In this document: positions 52,693-62,589 of the stretch, one piece after another | Layout: the number at the start of each line of letters is the position of its first letter | How positions within the stretch are numbered: the first letter of the stretch is position 1 | NCBI RefSeq assembly: GCF_025352015.1 | Contig: NZ_JANXUG010000010.1 | Coordinates: 1 to 64,000 of the forward strand | Length of the DNA stretch: 64,000 nucleotides | Direction of reading: 5' to 3' | From: Flavobacterium sp. | Lineage (GTDB): Bacteria; Bacteroidota; Bacteroidia; Flavobacteriales; Flavobacteriaceae | Notes under the pieces: model-generated | Databases searched by the model: none | What the model was told of the DNA's origin: nothing | What the model saw: the letters and a program-made list of their open reading frames with translations, nothing else | Made by a program: the position numbers and the translations under genes

Positions 52693-52887
52693 ATGGCACA
52701 TCCTAAAAGAAAAATCTCCAAAACAAGAAGAGATAAAAGAAGAACTCACTACAAAGCAACTGTAGCTCAAATTGCAACTTGTCCCATAACTGGAGAAGCA
52801 CATTTATACCACAGAGCCTACTGGCATGAAGGCAAAATGTATTATAGAGGACAAGTAGTTATTGATAAATCAGTAGCTGTTGCCTAA
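52693..52887 (+). CDS. rpmF: 50S ribosomal protein L32
   Basis: A 64-residue ribosomal protein with the invariant start [20 protein letters not shown], then [25 protein letters not shown]. Only one Cys is present, so this is the zinc-free form. It follows yceD and is followed by a terminator that probably limits read-through into fabH. Confidence 0.97.
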   Translation: MAHPKRKISKTRRDKRRTHYKATVAQIATCPITGEAHLYHRAYWHEGKMYYRGQVVIDKSVAVA

Positions 52888-52907
52888 TTAAAGTTTTTTT
52901 TACAAAA

Positions 52908-52937
52908 TTAACTCTCACTTTGTGGGAGTTTTTTGTT
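52908..52937 (+). terminator. Terminator after rpmF
   Basis: AACTCTCAC and GTGGGAGTT pair with one T-G wobble around TTT and are followed by TTTTGTTTT. fabH starts about 110 bases later. Confidence 0.75.
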
Positions 52938-53043
52938 TTAAGAAATTTAATAAATATCATTAACTAATTAACTCACGTATAATTATTTTTTGTAATTTCC
53001 ACAACTTTTCAAACTTAAAAAAGCGAAAAGAAAAACCCTATTT

Positions 53044-54039
53044 ATGAATACAATCACAGCCGCAATTACAGCAGTTGGAGCTTATGTTCCAGAATTTGTA
53101 CTCTCAAATCAAGTACTGGAAAAAATGGTTGAAACCAATGACGAATGGATTACCACTCGCACCGGAATTAAAGAAAGAAGACTTTTAAAAGATAAAGGGA
53201 AAGGCACATCGTTTTTGGCTATAAAAGCCGCTCAAGATTTAATTGCTAGGGCCAATATCAATCCAGCCGAAATAGATTTGGTAATCCTAGCATCTACAAC
53301 ACCAGATATGCCCGTGGCCGCGACAGGTGTTTTCGTAGCTACCCAAATTGGTGCTGTAAATGCTTTTGCTTATGACTTACAAGCTGCTTGCTCTAGCTTT
53401 CTTTATGGAATGTCAAATGCTGCAGCCTATATTCAATCAGGTAGATATAAAAAGGTATTGTTGATTGGAGCCGATAAAATGTCGTCTATTATAGATTATG
53501 CAGACAGAGCTACTTGTATTATTTTTGGTGATGGTGCTGGGGCAGTTTTATTCGAACCAAATTATGAAGGTCTTGGTTTGCAAGATGAACTTCTAAAAAG
53601 TGATGGAATTGGTAGGGAATACCTTAAAATTGATGCTGGTGGATCTATTCTTCCTACCTCAAAGGAAACGGTTGAAAATCGTCAACATTTTGTATACCAA
53701 GATGGGAAAACTGTATTCAAGTATGCTGTTTCTGGGATGGCTGATGTAAGCGAAAAAATCATGGAACGTAATAATTTGACTAAAGATAGCGTGAACTGGT
53801 TAATTGCCCACCAAGCTAACAAAAGAATTATTGATGCAACAGCAAACAGAATGGGACTTGATGAAAAAAAGGTATTGATAAACATTCAAAAATATGGCAA
53901 TACTACTTCTGCAACTTTGCCGTTGTTATTGAGTGATTTTGAAGATAAATTTAAAAAAGGAGATAATTTAATTTTTGCAGCATTTGGTGGCGGATTCACT
54001 TGGGGTTCTATCTACTTAAAATGGGCATATAACAAATAA
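53044..54039 (+). CDS. fabH: 3-oxoacyl-ACP synthase III
   Basis: A 331-residue condensing enzyme that starts fatty-acid synthesis by joining an acyl-CoA to malonyl-ACP. The active-site Cys116 is in LQAACSSFLYG, the His in WLIAHQANKRI and the Asn in YGNTTSATLPL. The start DEWITTRTGIKERR is typical. It is the third gene of the cluster and lies 25 bases before accB, the biotin carrier subunit of acetyl-CoA carboxylase. Confidence 0.96.
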   Translation: MNTITAAITAVGAYVPEFVLSNQVLEKMVETNDEWITTRTGIKERRLLKDKGKGTSFLAIKAAQDLIARANINPAEIDLVILASTTPDMPVAATGVFVATQIGAVNAFAYDLQAACSSFLYGMSNAAAYIQSGRYKKVLLIGADKMSSIIDYADRATCIIFGDGAGAVLFEPNYEGLGLQDELLKSDGIGREYLKIDAGGSILPTSKETVENRQHFVYQDGKTVFKYAVSGMADVSEKIMERNNLTKDSVNWLIAHQANKRIIDATANRMGLDEKKVLINIQKYGNTTSATLPLLLSDFEDKFKKGDNLIFAAFGGGFTWGSIYLKWAYNK

Positions 54040-54064
54040 TAAATTAATATAAAACTAACTAATT

Positions 54065-54544
54065 ATGGATTTAAAAGAAATTCAAAACCTAATCAAATTT
54101 GTATCTAATTCAGGAGTGGCCGAAGTAAAGTTAGAAACAGGTGATATAAAAATTACCATCAGAACTACATTAGAAGGTAATTCGCCCGATATTACATATT
54201 TGCAACAATCACCAATGCAACAAAGCATGACAGCACCCGTTGCGCCTAATCCGGTTCCAGTTGCACCAACTGCTCCAGCCGTTGTGACCGATGAAAATTC
54301 AAAATATGTTACGATTAAATCTCCAATGATTGGAACTTTTTATCGCAAACCATCACCAGATAAGCCAATGTTTGTTGAGGTAGGAAGTACTATTCAAAAA
54401 GGAGATGTGCTTTGTGTGGTTGAAGCTATGAAATTATTCAACGAAATTGAAGCAGAAATTACAGGTAAAATTGTCAAAATTTTAGTAGACGATATGTCAC
54501 CAGTTGAATTTGACCAACCATTATTTTTAGTTGACCCAAATTGA
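54065..54544 (+). CDS. accB: Acetyl-CoA carboxylase biotin carboxyl carrier protein
   Basis: A 159-residue carrier. The N-terminal MDLKEIQNLIKFVSNSGV forms the dimerisation part; a Pro/Ala linker (residues about 55-75) follows; the lipoyl-like domain carries biotin on Lys123 in CVVEAMKLFNEIEAE. It shuttles carboxyl groups from AccC to the transferase. The 133-base gap to accC holds a 13-bp direct repeat but no clear promoter. Confidence 0.97.
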   Translation: MDLKEIQNLIKFVSNSGVAEVKLETGDIKITIRTTLEGNSPDITYLQQSPMQQSMTAPVAPNPVPVAPTAPAVVTDENSKYVTIKSPMIGTFYRKPSPDKPMFVEVGSTIQKGDVLCVVEAMKLFNEIEAEITGKIVKILVDDMSPVEFDQPLFLVDPN

Positions 54545-54641
54545 TTTTAGAATGTAGATTAACGATTTTAGATTTATCGGTTATTAAATTTTAAAAAATT
54601 TATAGTAAGTCTATTCTCTAAATATATTTCATCTATTAGTC

Positions 54642-54670
54642 TAATTATCAAATTGTTTAATTATCAAATT
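54642..54670 (+). repeat. Short direct repeat between accB and accC
   Basis: TAATTATCAAATT occurs at 54642-54654 and again at 54658-54670, a 16-base period just before the accC start. This may be slippage in AT-rich sequence or a protein-binding site. Confidence 0.4.
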
Positions 54671-54677
54671 AAGAAAA

Positions 54678-56024
54678 ATGTTTAAAAAAATATTAGTTGC
54701 CAATAGAGGAGAAATTGCGCTCCGCGTGATAAGAACCTGCAAAGAAATGGGCATCAAGACTGTAGCGGTTTATTCTACTGCCGATGCAGAAAGTTTACAC
54801 GTGAAGTTCGCGGACGAAGCTGTTTGTATTGGTCCACCGCCAAGTAATTTATCGTATTTAAAAATGTCCAATATAATAGCCGCTGCAGAAATTACCAATG
54901 CAGATGCCATTCATCCCGGATATGGTTTTTTATCTGAAAATTCTAAATTTTCTAAAATTTGTCAAGAACATGGTATCAAGTTTATAGGCGCTTCGCCTGA
55001 AATGATTGATAGGATGGGAGATAAAGCTTCAGCAAAAGCAACTATGAAAGCGGCCGGAGTTCCTTGTGTTCCTGGTTCAGAAGGAATTTTAGAATCCTAT
55101 GAACAAGCAGAAAAAATTGCAGCTGAATTTGGCTATCCCGTAATGCTGAAAGCAACTGCTGGTGGTGGTGGAAAAGGAATGCGTGCTGTTTGGAAAAAAG
55201 AAGATTTGTTGAAATCTTGGGAAAGTGCTCGTCAGGAATCGGCAGCAGCTTTCGGAAACGATGGAATGTATCTAGAAAAATTAATCGAAGAACCTCGTCA
55301 TATAGAAATACAAGTTGTGGGCGATTCATACGGAAAAGCATGTCACTTATCCGAAAGAGATTGCTCGGTACAACGGCGTCACCAAAAATTAACAGAAGAA
55401 ACGCCTTCGCCATTTATGACAGATGAATTACGTCACAAAATGGGAGAAGCCGCAGTTAAAGCTGCTGAATATATCAAATATGAAGGTGCCGGAACGGTAG
55501 AATTCTTGGTAGATAAGCATAGAAATTTCTATTTTATGGAAATGAATACACGTATTCAGGTAGAACATCCCATTACAGAACAGGTTATTGATTATGATTT
55601 GATTCGAGAGCAGATATTAGTTGCTGCAGGCGTGCCAATTTCGGGTAAAAATTATTTACCACAATTGCATGCTATTGAATGTCGTATTAATGCAGAAGAT
55701 CCATACAATGATTTCCGCCCATCACCAGGAAAAATCACAACACTTCATGCACCTGGTGGTCACGGTGTACGATTAGACACACACGTTTATGCAGGTTATA
55801 CTATCCCGCCAAATTATGACTCGATGATTGCTAAGTTAATTACTACTGCGCAAACCAGGCAAGAAGCTATCAATAAAATGAAGCGTGCCTTGGATGAGTT
55901 TGTGATTGAAGGAATTAAAACAACGATTCCTTTTCACAGACAATTGATGGATGAACCAGATTACGTGGCCGGAAATTATACTACCGCTTTTATGGATACC
56001 TTTAAAATGAATAATCCAGAATAA
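54678..56024 (+). CDS. accC: Acetyl-CoA carboxylase biotin carboxylase subunit
   Basis: A 448-residue ATP-grasp enzyme that carboxylates the biotin on AccB. The N-terminus [19 protein letters not shown], glycine-rich ATP loop [14 protein letters not shown], and metal/bicarbonate residues in [20 protein letters not shown] are all as expected; [12 protein letters not shown] and the end segments are family-typical. It ends the cluster, with a terminator at 56036-56066. Confidence 0.97.
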   Translation: MFKKILVANRGEIALRVIRTCKEMGIKTVAVYSTADAESLHVKFADEAVCIGPPPSNLSYLKMSNIIAAAEITNADAIHPGYGFLSENSKFSKICQEHGIKFIGASPEMIDRMGDKASAKATMKAAGVPCVPGSEGILESYEQAEKIAAEFGYPVMLKATAGGGGKGMRAVWKKEDLLKSWESARQESAAAFGNDGMYLEKLIEEPRHIEIQVVGDSYGKACHLSERDCSVQRRHQKLTEETPSPFMTDELRHKMGEAAVKAAEYIKYEGAGTVEFLVDKHRNFYFMEMNTRIQVEHPITEQVIDYDLIREQILVAAGVPISGKNYLPQLHAIECRINAEDPYNDFRPSPGKITTLHAPGGHGVRLDTHVYAGYTIPPNYDSMIAKLITTAQTRQEAINKMKRALDEFVIEGIKTTIPFHRQLMDEPDYVAGNYTTAFMDTFKMNNPE

Positions 56025-56035
56025 TTAGAATTACA

Positions 56036-56066
56036 AAAGCCCAACTTGAAGAGTTGGGTTTTCTTT
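56036..56066. terminator. Bidirectional terminator between accC and the S9 peptidase gene
   Basis: CCCAACT (56040-56046) and AGTTGGG (56052-56058) form a perfect stem with a five-base loop, AAAAG before and TTTTCTTTT after; serves the convergent genes. Confidence 0.85.
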
Positions 56067-56068
56067 TA

Positions 56069-57991
56069 TTACAACGTTTCTTTTAACCATTTATAGAATT
56101 CACGTTGCCAAACAATAGCATTTTGCGGTTTTAAAACCCAGTGATTTTCTTCGGGTAAGTATAGCAAACGACTTTTTATGCGACGAAGTTGTGCCGCCTG
56201 AAATGCTTCTTGCGCTTGTCCTATCGGGACACGATAATCTTTTCCGCCTTGAATAATAAGAATTGGAGCGTTCCATTTGTCTACAAAGTTTATTGGGTTA
56301 AATTTAGTATACGATTTTTGTGCAACGGCATTGTCTTTATCCCAATAAGGTCCACCAAAATCCCAGTTGTTAAAAAAAACTTCTTCTGTTGTGCCAAACA
56401 TACTTTGGGTATTGAAAACGCCATCATGAGCAATGAACGTTTTAAAACGATTTTTATGAATTCCAGCCAAATAGAAAACAGAATATCCTCCATAACTAGC
56501 GCCAACACAACCCAAACGCCCTTTGTCAACATAACTCTCTTTGGATATATCATCAATTGCCGAAAGATAATCGTCCATTACTTGTCCGCCCCAATCTTTA
56601 GAAATTTGCTCATTCCATGCCTGTCCGTGTCCATACATTCCTCTTCTGTTTGGAGCTACTACAATATAACCTTGGGATGCCATTAAGGAAAAATTCCAAC
56701 GGAAAGAATAAAACTGTGTTAACGGTGATTGTGGGCCGCCTTGGCAGTACAACAGAGTTGGATATTTTTTAAATTTATCAAAATTGGGTGGCAAGATGAC
56801 CCAAACGAGCATTTTTTTACCGTCGGTAGTGGTGAGATATCTTCTTTCAAACTTTGGCAATGATAATTTAGCATAAAAATCATCATTGGTTTTGGTCAAT
56901 TGCGTGAATGCTTTTTTCTTTAGGTTATACGAATAAATTTCAGTAGCATGATTCATGTCGGTTCTAGAAACAATAATGTTTTCACCAGAGAATCCCACAA
57001 TGTCGTGCGTGTCAAAATCGCCGCTGGTTACTTGTTTAATATTAGTAGCTATACCCGCCATTACAGTTTTATTTTTTAAATCAATTTCGAATAGCTGAAG
57101 AGTTCCGTCAATTGCAGCTATGAAATATATTTTGTTTCCATCGGGACTCCATTTAAAACTCTCTACAGATCCATCCCAAGATGCAGTTAAATTGATTTTA
57201 GCTGCTCCTTTCCCACGAAGGATAATGTCGTTTTTATCCGCTTCATAACCGTCACGTTTCATTTGTAACCAGGTTAAATCCCCGTTTGGAGAGAAAATCG
57301 GATTGGTATCATAGCCAAGATTGTTTTCTGTTAAATTTTTAGTGGTTTTTGTTTCGATATTAAATTCATACAAATCAGTATTTGTAGAAATCGCATAAGC
57401 AGTTCCGAATTTCTTTTTGCTAACATAGACAATGCTTTTACTGTCGGAGGACCAAATATAGTCTTCGTCTCCACCAAAGGGTTTTTGTGGTGAATCATAA
57501 GGTTCATCTTTCATGATGTCAAACGGAGTTGCTTTTGAGGTGTTATTCACAGCATAAAAAACATGATTGTGCGTTCCATTATTCCAAGTATCCCAATGAC
57601 GATAATCTAATCCGTCATAGATTTGTGCTTCCGATTTGTCTAATTCTGGATAAAAATCTTTACCAAAAACGTTTTCGGTTTTAACTTCTTGTGTAGATAA
57701 AATATAGTTGAAGTCTGGAGAAACATTTTTGTCAGCGACTAAATTCTTTGAATCGGCTTCTTGAATTTCGACTGAATTTCCTCCGTTAACAGGTATTTTA
57801 TAAAATTTGGAATTGGATTTATTTTCTTCTACTACAGGCGTTGACACTTTGTAGACAATTGTTTTTTTGTCTTTGGAAATTCCTAAAGCGGTTAGTCTGC
57901 CCAATTTCCATAATCCTTCGGGAGTTAAAACTTGTTGTGCTGATGTGGCAATGCTCATGATACTAACGATTAGAAAAAGTATTTGCTTCAT
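56069..57991 (-). CDS. Exported S9-family prolyl oligopeptidase-like peptidase
   Basis: 640 residues from the ATG at 57991, which opens a signal peptide (MKQILFLIVSIMSIATSAQ). Residues about 30-380 form a WD40-like beta-propeller (FSPNGDLTWLQM, WSPDGNKIYFIA). The C-terminal alpha/beta hydrolase has the Ser in GCVGASYGGYSVFY, the Asp in IIQGGKDYRVP and the His in EENHWVLK, with NRRGMYGHGQAW around the oxyanion region. It is a periplasmic dipeptidyl-peptidase or oligopeptidase for nutrient peptides; exact specificity is not clear. Confidence 0.93.
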   Translation of the reverse strand: MKQILFLIVSIMSIATSAQQVLTPEGLWKLGRLTALGISKDKKTIVYKVSTPVVEENKSNSKFYKIPVNGGNSVEIQEADSKNLVADKNVSPDFNYILSTQEVKTENVFGKDFYPELDKSEAQIYDGLDYRHWDTWNNGTHNHVFYAVNNTSKATPFDIMKDEPYDSPQKPFGGDEDYIWSSDSKSIVYVSKKKFGTAYAISTNTDLYEFNIETKTTKNLTENNLGYDTNPIFSPNGDLTWLQMKRDGYEADKNDIILRGKGAAKINLTASWDGSVESFKWSPDGNKIYFIAAIDGTLQLFEIDLKNKTVMAGIATNIKQVTSGDFDTHDIVGFSGENIIVSRTDMNHATEIYSYNLKKKAFTQLTKTNDDFYAKLSLPKFERRYLTTTDGKKMLVWVILPPNFDKFKKYPTLLYCQGGPQSPLTQFYSFRWNFSLMASQGYIVVAPNRRGMYGHGQAWNEQISKDWGGQVMDDYLSAIDDISKESYVDKGRLGCVGASYGGYSVFYLAGIHKNRFKTFIAHDGVFNTQSMFGTTEEVFFNNWDFGGPYWDKDNAVAQKSYTKFNPINFVDKWNAPILIIQGGKDYRVPIGQAQEAFQAAQLRRIKSRLLYLPEENHWVLKPQNAIVWQREFYKWLKETL

Positions 57992-58088
57992 TTTTTGATA
58001 ATTTTGATAAAAGGCTAAAAGTAGCAAAATAAATCTATAAAAAAAGATGGTGCAAAGTGTGATTTGTATAAAAATATAGGAAACATTA

Positions 58089-58104
58089 GCAAACTAAAGT
58101 TTGC
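58089..58104. repeat. Perfect 7-bp inverted repeat upstream of the S9 peptidase gene
   Basis: GCAAACT-AA-AGTTTGC at 58089-58104, about 100 bases before the S9 start on the minus strand. It could be an operator; nothing else supports this. Confidence 0.35.
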
Positions 58105-58150
58105 AAACCTCATTATCACTGGCAATGCTCCTCCTAATATTAAATATAAA

Positions 58151-58185
58151 AAAAAGCCACACTTTTCAGTATGGCTTTTTGGTTT
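58151..58185 (-). terminator. Terminator of the secreted metalloprotease gene
   Basis: On the minus strand AGCCATAC and GTGTGGCT pair with one G-U around TGAAAA, followed by a long T run. It starts about ten bases after the stop. Confidence 0.8.
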
Positions 58186-58195
58186 TTATTAAAAA

Positions 58196-61100
58196 CTACT
58201 CTTTTATAAAACGTTTTGTTGTGCTTGACGTTCCGTTTGAGATTTCGATTAAGAACGTTCCTGTTTTTAAAGCACCCACGTATATAGATTCGCTTTCTAT
58301 TTTTCCGTTTCCTAATTCTTGTCCCATCATGTTGAAAATTTTATAAGTTGATGGTTGTTCAAGATTTGAAATATTTAAAATATCACCTTTTACAGGATTT
58401 GGAAATAAGTTGAACGAAACTATTGATGAACTAACATCTCCTCTTGCTGCAGAGGTAATGTTTACAGTATAATCTTCTACTTGACCATATGTAAATGATT
58501 CGCATGAAGTAGGAACACCATTATATTTTAGAGAAACCCTCATTCTGGTGGTGCCTAAAGTAGCTGTGGCTGGTATAGTAAATGTTCCTGTAACAGGTGT
58601 TGTAGTAGAAGCAGTTTTGGTAAATACTGTTTCGCCTGCATCAGTAAACACGCCGTTCCCATTATAGTCAATAAATACCGCATAACCTTCGGGATATACT
58701 GTGCTAGTCCATGCTGGAGTTATGGTTATTGAGTAGGCTGTTCCTTGTACTGCATTTGTCGAAATAGCTGTAAAGTTTTCATAACCAGCAGTTCCGGTTG
58801 ACGGGTTATTGATAGTTCCAAAAACAACTTTACCAATTTTTTCATCGGTAGTAATACTAGATTTTGATGTACAATATGTAATAGTAGTAACAGGAGTTGT
58901 TACACTAACGGTGTTGCTGGAAGGGGAAACATTTCCTGAAGCATCTTTTGCAATCACATAAAAAGTGTAAGTGGTAGATGCTGTTAAACCCGTTACGGCT
59001 AAAGTTGTAGTAGTAACATTGGTTTTAAAAACTCCATTTTGATAAACATCATAAGACGTAACTCCAACATTGTCTGTGGCTCCTGTCCATGATAAATTAG
59101 TAGTTGTAGAAGTAGTTCCAGAGGCACTTAAAGTTGCTGCAGTTGGAGCAACTGTGTCGGGAATTCCTGCTTGGATGTTTATAGTGTAATCTTCCACTTG
59201 ACCATAAGAGAATGTTTCGCAAGAAGTTGGTATTCCGTTGTATTTCAATGAAACGCGCATTCTAGCAGCACCTAAAGTAGCCGATACTGGAATGGTAAAT
59301 GTTCCTAAAATTGGCGTGGTGGTTGAAGCTGCTTTGGTAAAAACAGTTTCGCCTGCATCAGTAAAAACACCATTTTTATTGTAATCTATAAATACTGCAT
59401 AACCTTCAGGATATACTGTGCTTGTCCAAGCTGGAGTGATGGTAATTGTATTTGAAGTCCCAGCCGTAACATTTGTAGAAAGTGCAGTGAAATCTTCGTA
59501 ACCTGCTGTTCCTGTTGATGGATTGTTAATCGTCCCAAAAACAACTTTTCCAATTTTTTCATCGGTGGTTACAGAACCCAGCGAAGTGCAATAAGTAACA
59601 GATGCAGCCAAAGTTGTTACACTAACACTATTGCTTGCAGTTGAAGAATTACCTGCTGCATCTTTTGCAATAACATAAAAAGTATATGTTGTTGAAGCTG
59701 TTAATCCAGATATAGTCAATGAGGTCGCGGTTACATTAGATTTAAAAACGCTATTTTGATACACATCATACGAGGTAACGCCAACATTATCTGTGGCACC
59801 TGACCAAGATAAATTAGTAGCACTTGAAGTAGTTCCTGATGCGCTTAAAGTAGGTGGCGTTGGCGCAGTTGTGTCTGGAGTTAAAGTTGTTACAGTAGCA
59901 GTATTACTGGCTACAGATATATTTCCGGCAGCGTCTTTGGCTTTTACCGTGAATGCATATGTAGTTGATGCCGTTAAACCTGTTACGGCAAAAGAGGTAG
60001 CTGTTGTTGTAGAGCCCAATAATACGCTGTCTTTATATACATCATATCCAGTTACGCCAACATTATCTGTAGCGCCTGTCCAAGATAAGTTTGTAGTGGT
60101 TAAAGTGGTTCCCGATGCAGATAAGGTAGGTGCTGAAGGTGCAGTTGTATCAGGAACCGGAGCTAGAGTTGTTACACTTAAAGCATTACTTGCTACAGAA
60201 ACATTTCCTGCAGCATCTTTAGCTTTCACAGTAAATATATATGTTGTAGAATTTGTTAAACCTGAAACAGTATAAGTGGTAGCTGTTGTTGTTGAGCCTA
60301 TTAACAAACTATCTTTGTATATGTCATATCCTGTTACGGCAACGTTATCGGTTGCTCCGCTCCAAGATAGATTGGTTGTTGTTTGCGTAGTTCCAGAAGC
60401 TGTTAATGTTGGTGCTGTTGGTGCAACTGTGTCTGTGGAACCTGCTGTAATAGTAAAGTTGGTATTAGAAACATCAAAGAAAATATGATTTGATCCTTTA
60501 ACCATTATTCTACAAGCGTTGCTTGGAGTATTTGGTAAGGTTACAGCTTGTGTTCCATCATTAGGTGTTGCTGCTACTATAGTTGTCCAAGTAATTCCGC
60601 CATCGGTAGATAATAAGATATCTACATTTGGACAATTTACATTATTGGCAGTTGTTCCTGAAACATTCCAGGTTATAGTTTGAGATGAACCTCCAGCATA
60701 CGACACGGCTGTATTTGGTGACGTAACCGAAAATGGACCTGCAGTAGCATTCACCGTTACAATCATATCATCACTATTATTGGCTGGACCTCCAACATGA
60801 TTATCACGAATCGTTAATCTAAAGTTTAAAGTTCTAGCTACATTTGGAACTGCTTCCCATTTCCAAGAAGTTGCACCGGTTAAAACCGTTGACATTTGAG
60901 GAAAATAACGAACTGGAGCTGTTGATGTTGGAAATGATTTAAAAGCTGGTCCTGTTGTAGCGGTAACACTAGGATAAGTTGTTGTGGTTGTACCAACGTC
61001 CATTTGTTCCCAGTCATAAGTTAGCGCATCGCCATTAGCATCAGTAGCTGTTCCTGTAAGCATAAAAGCTGTTCCTTTTGGTATAGTATAATCTAAACCA

Positions 61101-62374
61101 GCATTAGAAGTTGGTACAGCATTCCCTGTAGGTGTATTGGTTTGACAAGTAGTAGTTTTGATATAATTGGTAACTTGTTGAATACTTACCGCATGAAAAA
61201 AGGGATCTGAATGCGCTTGAACATCAGTGGCACCGGTAATTCCTGCATATCCCATGATGGTCGTTGCACTACCAGGTTCTACTTGAGCAATAGTTCCTTC
61301 ATTACTAAAAGTAAATGTATGATTTCCACCAAATTGATGCCCCATTTCGTGGGCTACATAATCAATATCAAAATTGTCTCCCGACGGAATTCCATCTGCT
61401 GGCGACGTAATACCGCTTCCTTTTTGTCCGTTTACACATACACATCCAATACAACCTGCATTTCCGCCACCACCTGTAGCGCCAAATAAATGTCCGATAT
61501 CGTAATTAGCTTCCCCAATTACAGAGGTTAAAGTAGATTGTAGTTGCGCATTCCATTGCGACATATTAGCTGCTGCCGCATAAGGATCGGTATTGGGATC
61601 GGTGTAAATTACAGCATCGGTATTTGCAATTAAATTCATGTGTGCCCCAAAATCTTTTTCAAATACGCCATTCACACGAGTTAAAGAGTTATTAATAGCA
61701 GCCAAAGCCAAAGCTTTTGTTCCTCCAAAATATACGGTATATTCACCAGTACATGACATTGCTAAACGAAAAGTCCTTAACGTTCCATCATCAGCATTTG
61801 GTCTTGCGGTACTAGTAGTAGCTATTTGATTTTGAGCTGTTGCAACTACCGTACATTCAAATTTATTTAAAGAAGCCGCTTTGTCTGATTTTTTATAAAC
61901 GGTATAGGTAGTTAAATCCTGTGAAATAGGCTCAATAAAAACCGCCGAACTGTCAGCATAAATTACCATTGATTTGAATCCTAAAGGGGACACACTAAAA
62001 TAGGCTGTTGCTGTTGGGTTCTCAATCCCAATCCCAATATACGATTTGATTTCAGGATAGCGAGCTGCTAACGCAGGATCCATATTCGAACTTTCATAAA
62101 CACTAAATTTCTCCAAAACACCTTCAGCATTTGGAATAGCTATTATGATTGCTGCATTTTTTGTGGTTGTCGTTCTTGCAGGAGCATAGATTAGGCTATT
62201 CTTTAAACTTGATATGTTTAAGTCGAAAAGTCTTTTTTCTGGAAGTTGCATTCTGGAGTCAAGCGCAACCATATTACTTTTTTTTGTAATGGCACTCCAT
62301 ACTGTATTTTTGTTTTGGGCAAAAGTAACATTTAGTGCAACTAACAGCGTAACAATGAGTAATTTGAATTTCAT
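58196..62374 (-). CDS. Secreted reprolysin-like metalloprotease with FN3 and GEVED modules and type IX sorting domain
   Basis: 1392 residues from the ATG at 62374 (two residues shorter than the longest frame), with a signal peptide (LLIVTLLVALNVTFA). A propeptide precedes a metzincin domain with HEMGHQFGGNH at about His342 and the Met-turn later in TTIMGYAGI. An Ig-like region follows, then three fibronectin type III repeats, a GEVED domain, a fourth FN3, a second GEVED domain and a C-terminal type IX sorting domain (FNLFPNPVKGDILNI ... TFLIEISNG). It is exported to the surface or medium to degrade proteins; FN3/GEVED probably bind polymers or neighbours. Confidence 0.93.
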   Translation of the reverse strand: MKFKLLIVTLLVALNVTFAQNKNTVWSAITKKSNMVALDSRMQLPEKRLFDLNISSLKNSLIYAPARTTTTKNAAIIIAIPNAEGVLEKFSVYESSNMDPALAARYPEIKSYIGIGIENPTATAYFSVSPLGFKSMVIYADSSAVFIEPISQDLTTYTVYKKSDKAASLNKFECTVVATAQNQIATTSTARPNADDGTLRTFRLAMSCTGEYTVYFGGTKALALAAINNSLTRVNGVFEKDFGAHMNLIANTDAVIYTDPNTDPYAAAANMSQWNAQLQSTLTSVIGEANYDIGHLFGATGGGGNAGCIGCVCVNGQKGSGITSPADGIPSGDNFDIDYVAHEMGHQFGGNHTFTFSNEGTIAQVEPGSATTIMGYAGITGATDVQAHSDPFFHAVSIQQVTNYIKTTTCQTNTPTGNAVPTSNAGLDYTIPKGTAFMLTGTATDANGDALTYDWEQMDVGTTTTTYPSVTATTGPAFKSFPTSTAPVRYFPQMSTVLTGATSWKWEAVPNVARTLNFRLTIRDNHVGGPANNSDDMIVTVNATAGPFSVTSPNTAVSYAGGSSQTITWNVSGTTANNVNCPNVDILLSTDGGITWTTIVAATPNDGTQAVTLPNTPSNACRIMVKGSNHIFFDVSNTNFTITAGSTDTVAPTAPTLTASGTTQTTTNLSWSGATDNVAVTGYDIYKDSLLIGSTTTATTYTVSGLTNSTTYIFTVKAKDAAGNVSVASNALSVTTLAPVPDTTAPSAPTLSASGTTLTTTNLSWTGATDNVGVTGYDVYKDSVLLGSTTTATSFAVTGLTASTTYAFTVKAKDAAGNISVASNTATVTTLTPDTTAPTPPTLSASGTTSSATNLSWSGATDNVGVTSYDVYQNSVFKSNVTATSLTISGLTASTTYTFYVIAKDAAGNSSTASNSVSVTTLAASVTYCTSLGSVTTDEKIGKVVFGTINNPSTGTAGYEDFTALSTNVTAGTSNTITITPAWTSTVYPEGYAVFIDYNKNGVFTDAGETVFTKAASTTTPILGTFTIPVSATLGAARMRVSLKYNGIPTSCETFSYGQVEDYTINIQAGIPDTVAPTAATLSASGTTSTTTNLSWTGATDNVGVTSYDVYQNGVFKTNVTTTTLAVTGLTASTTYTFYVIAKDASGNVSPSSNTVSVTTPVTTITYCTSKSSITTDEKIGKVVFGTINNPSTGTAGYENFTAISTNAVQGTAYSITITPAWTSTVYPEGYAVFIDYNGNGVFTDAGETVFTKTASTTTPVTGTFTIPATATLGTTRMRVSLKYNGVPTSCESFTYGQVEDYTVNITSAARGDVSSSIVSFNLFPNPVKGDILNISNLEQPSTYKIFNMMGQELGNGKIESESIYVGALKTGTFLIEISNGTSSTTKRFIKE
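58451..59884 (-). repeat. Two tandem FN3-GEVED units within the metalloprotease gene
   Basis: Units of 717 bases (239 codons) lie at about 58451-59167 and 59168-59884. Matching points such as AATCTTCTAC at 58471 and AATCTTCCAC at 59188 are exactly 717 apart. The protein copies are close (PEGYAVFIDYN.NGVFTDAG in both), and the DNA differs mainly at third positions. Two further FN3 copies lie beside them. Confidence 0.8.
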
Positions 62375-62589
62375 AAACATGTTTGGTTAAATTAAAATTT
62401 AAGCATCAAAATTAAAATTATTATTAACAAATCATTTAAATTTTTAATAAAACTATTAACAAATCAATCATCTAAAGGCTTGACTGTTGAACTATGCCTA
62501 AAAAATTATTATTTTTCGTACGAAAATTATAAATTTGAAAATTTTTGCTTTCAATGTATTAGAAAAAAGTATTTTTAGAAAAAAAACAA

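Noticed and set aside
59793..60488. Plus-strand open frames opposite the metalloprotease gene
   Set aside because: They are antisense shadows of the repetitive FN3 region with matching codon bias and no start context.
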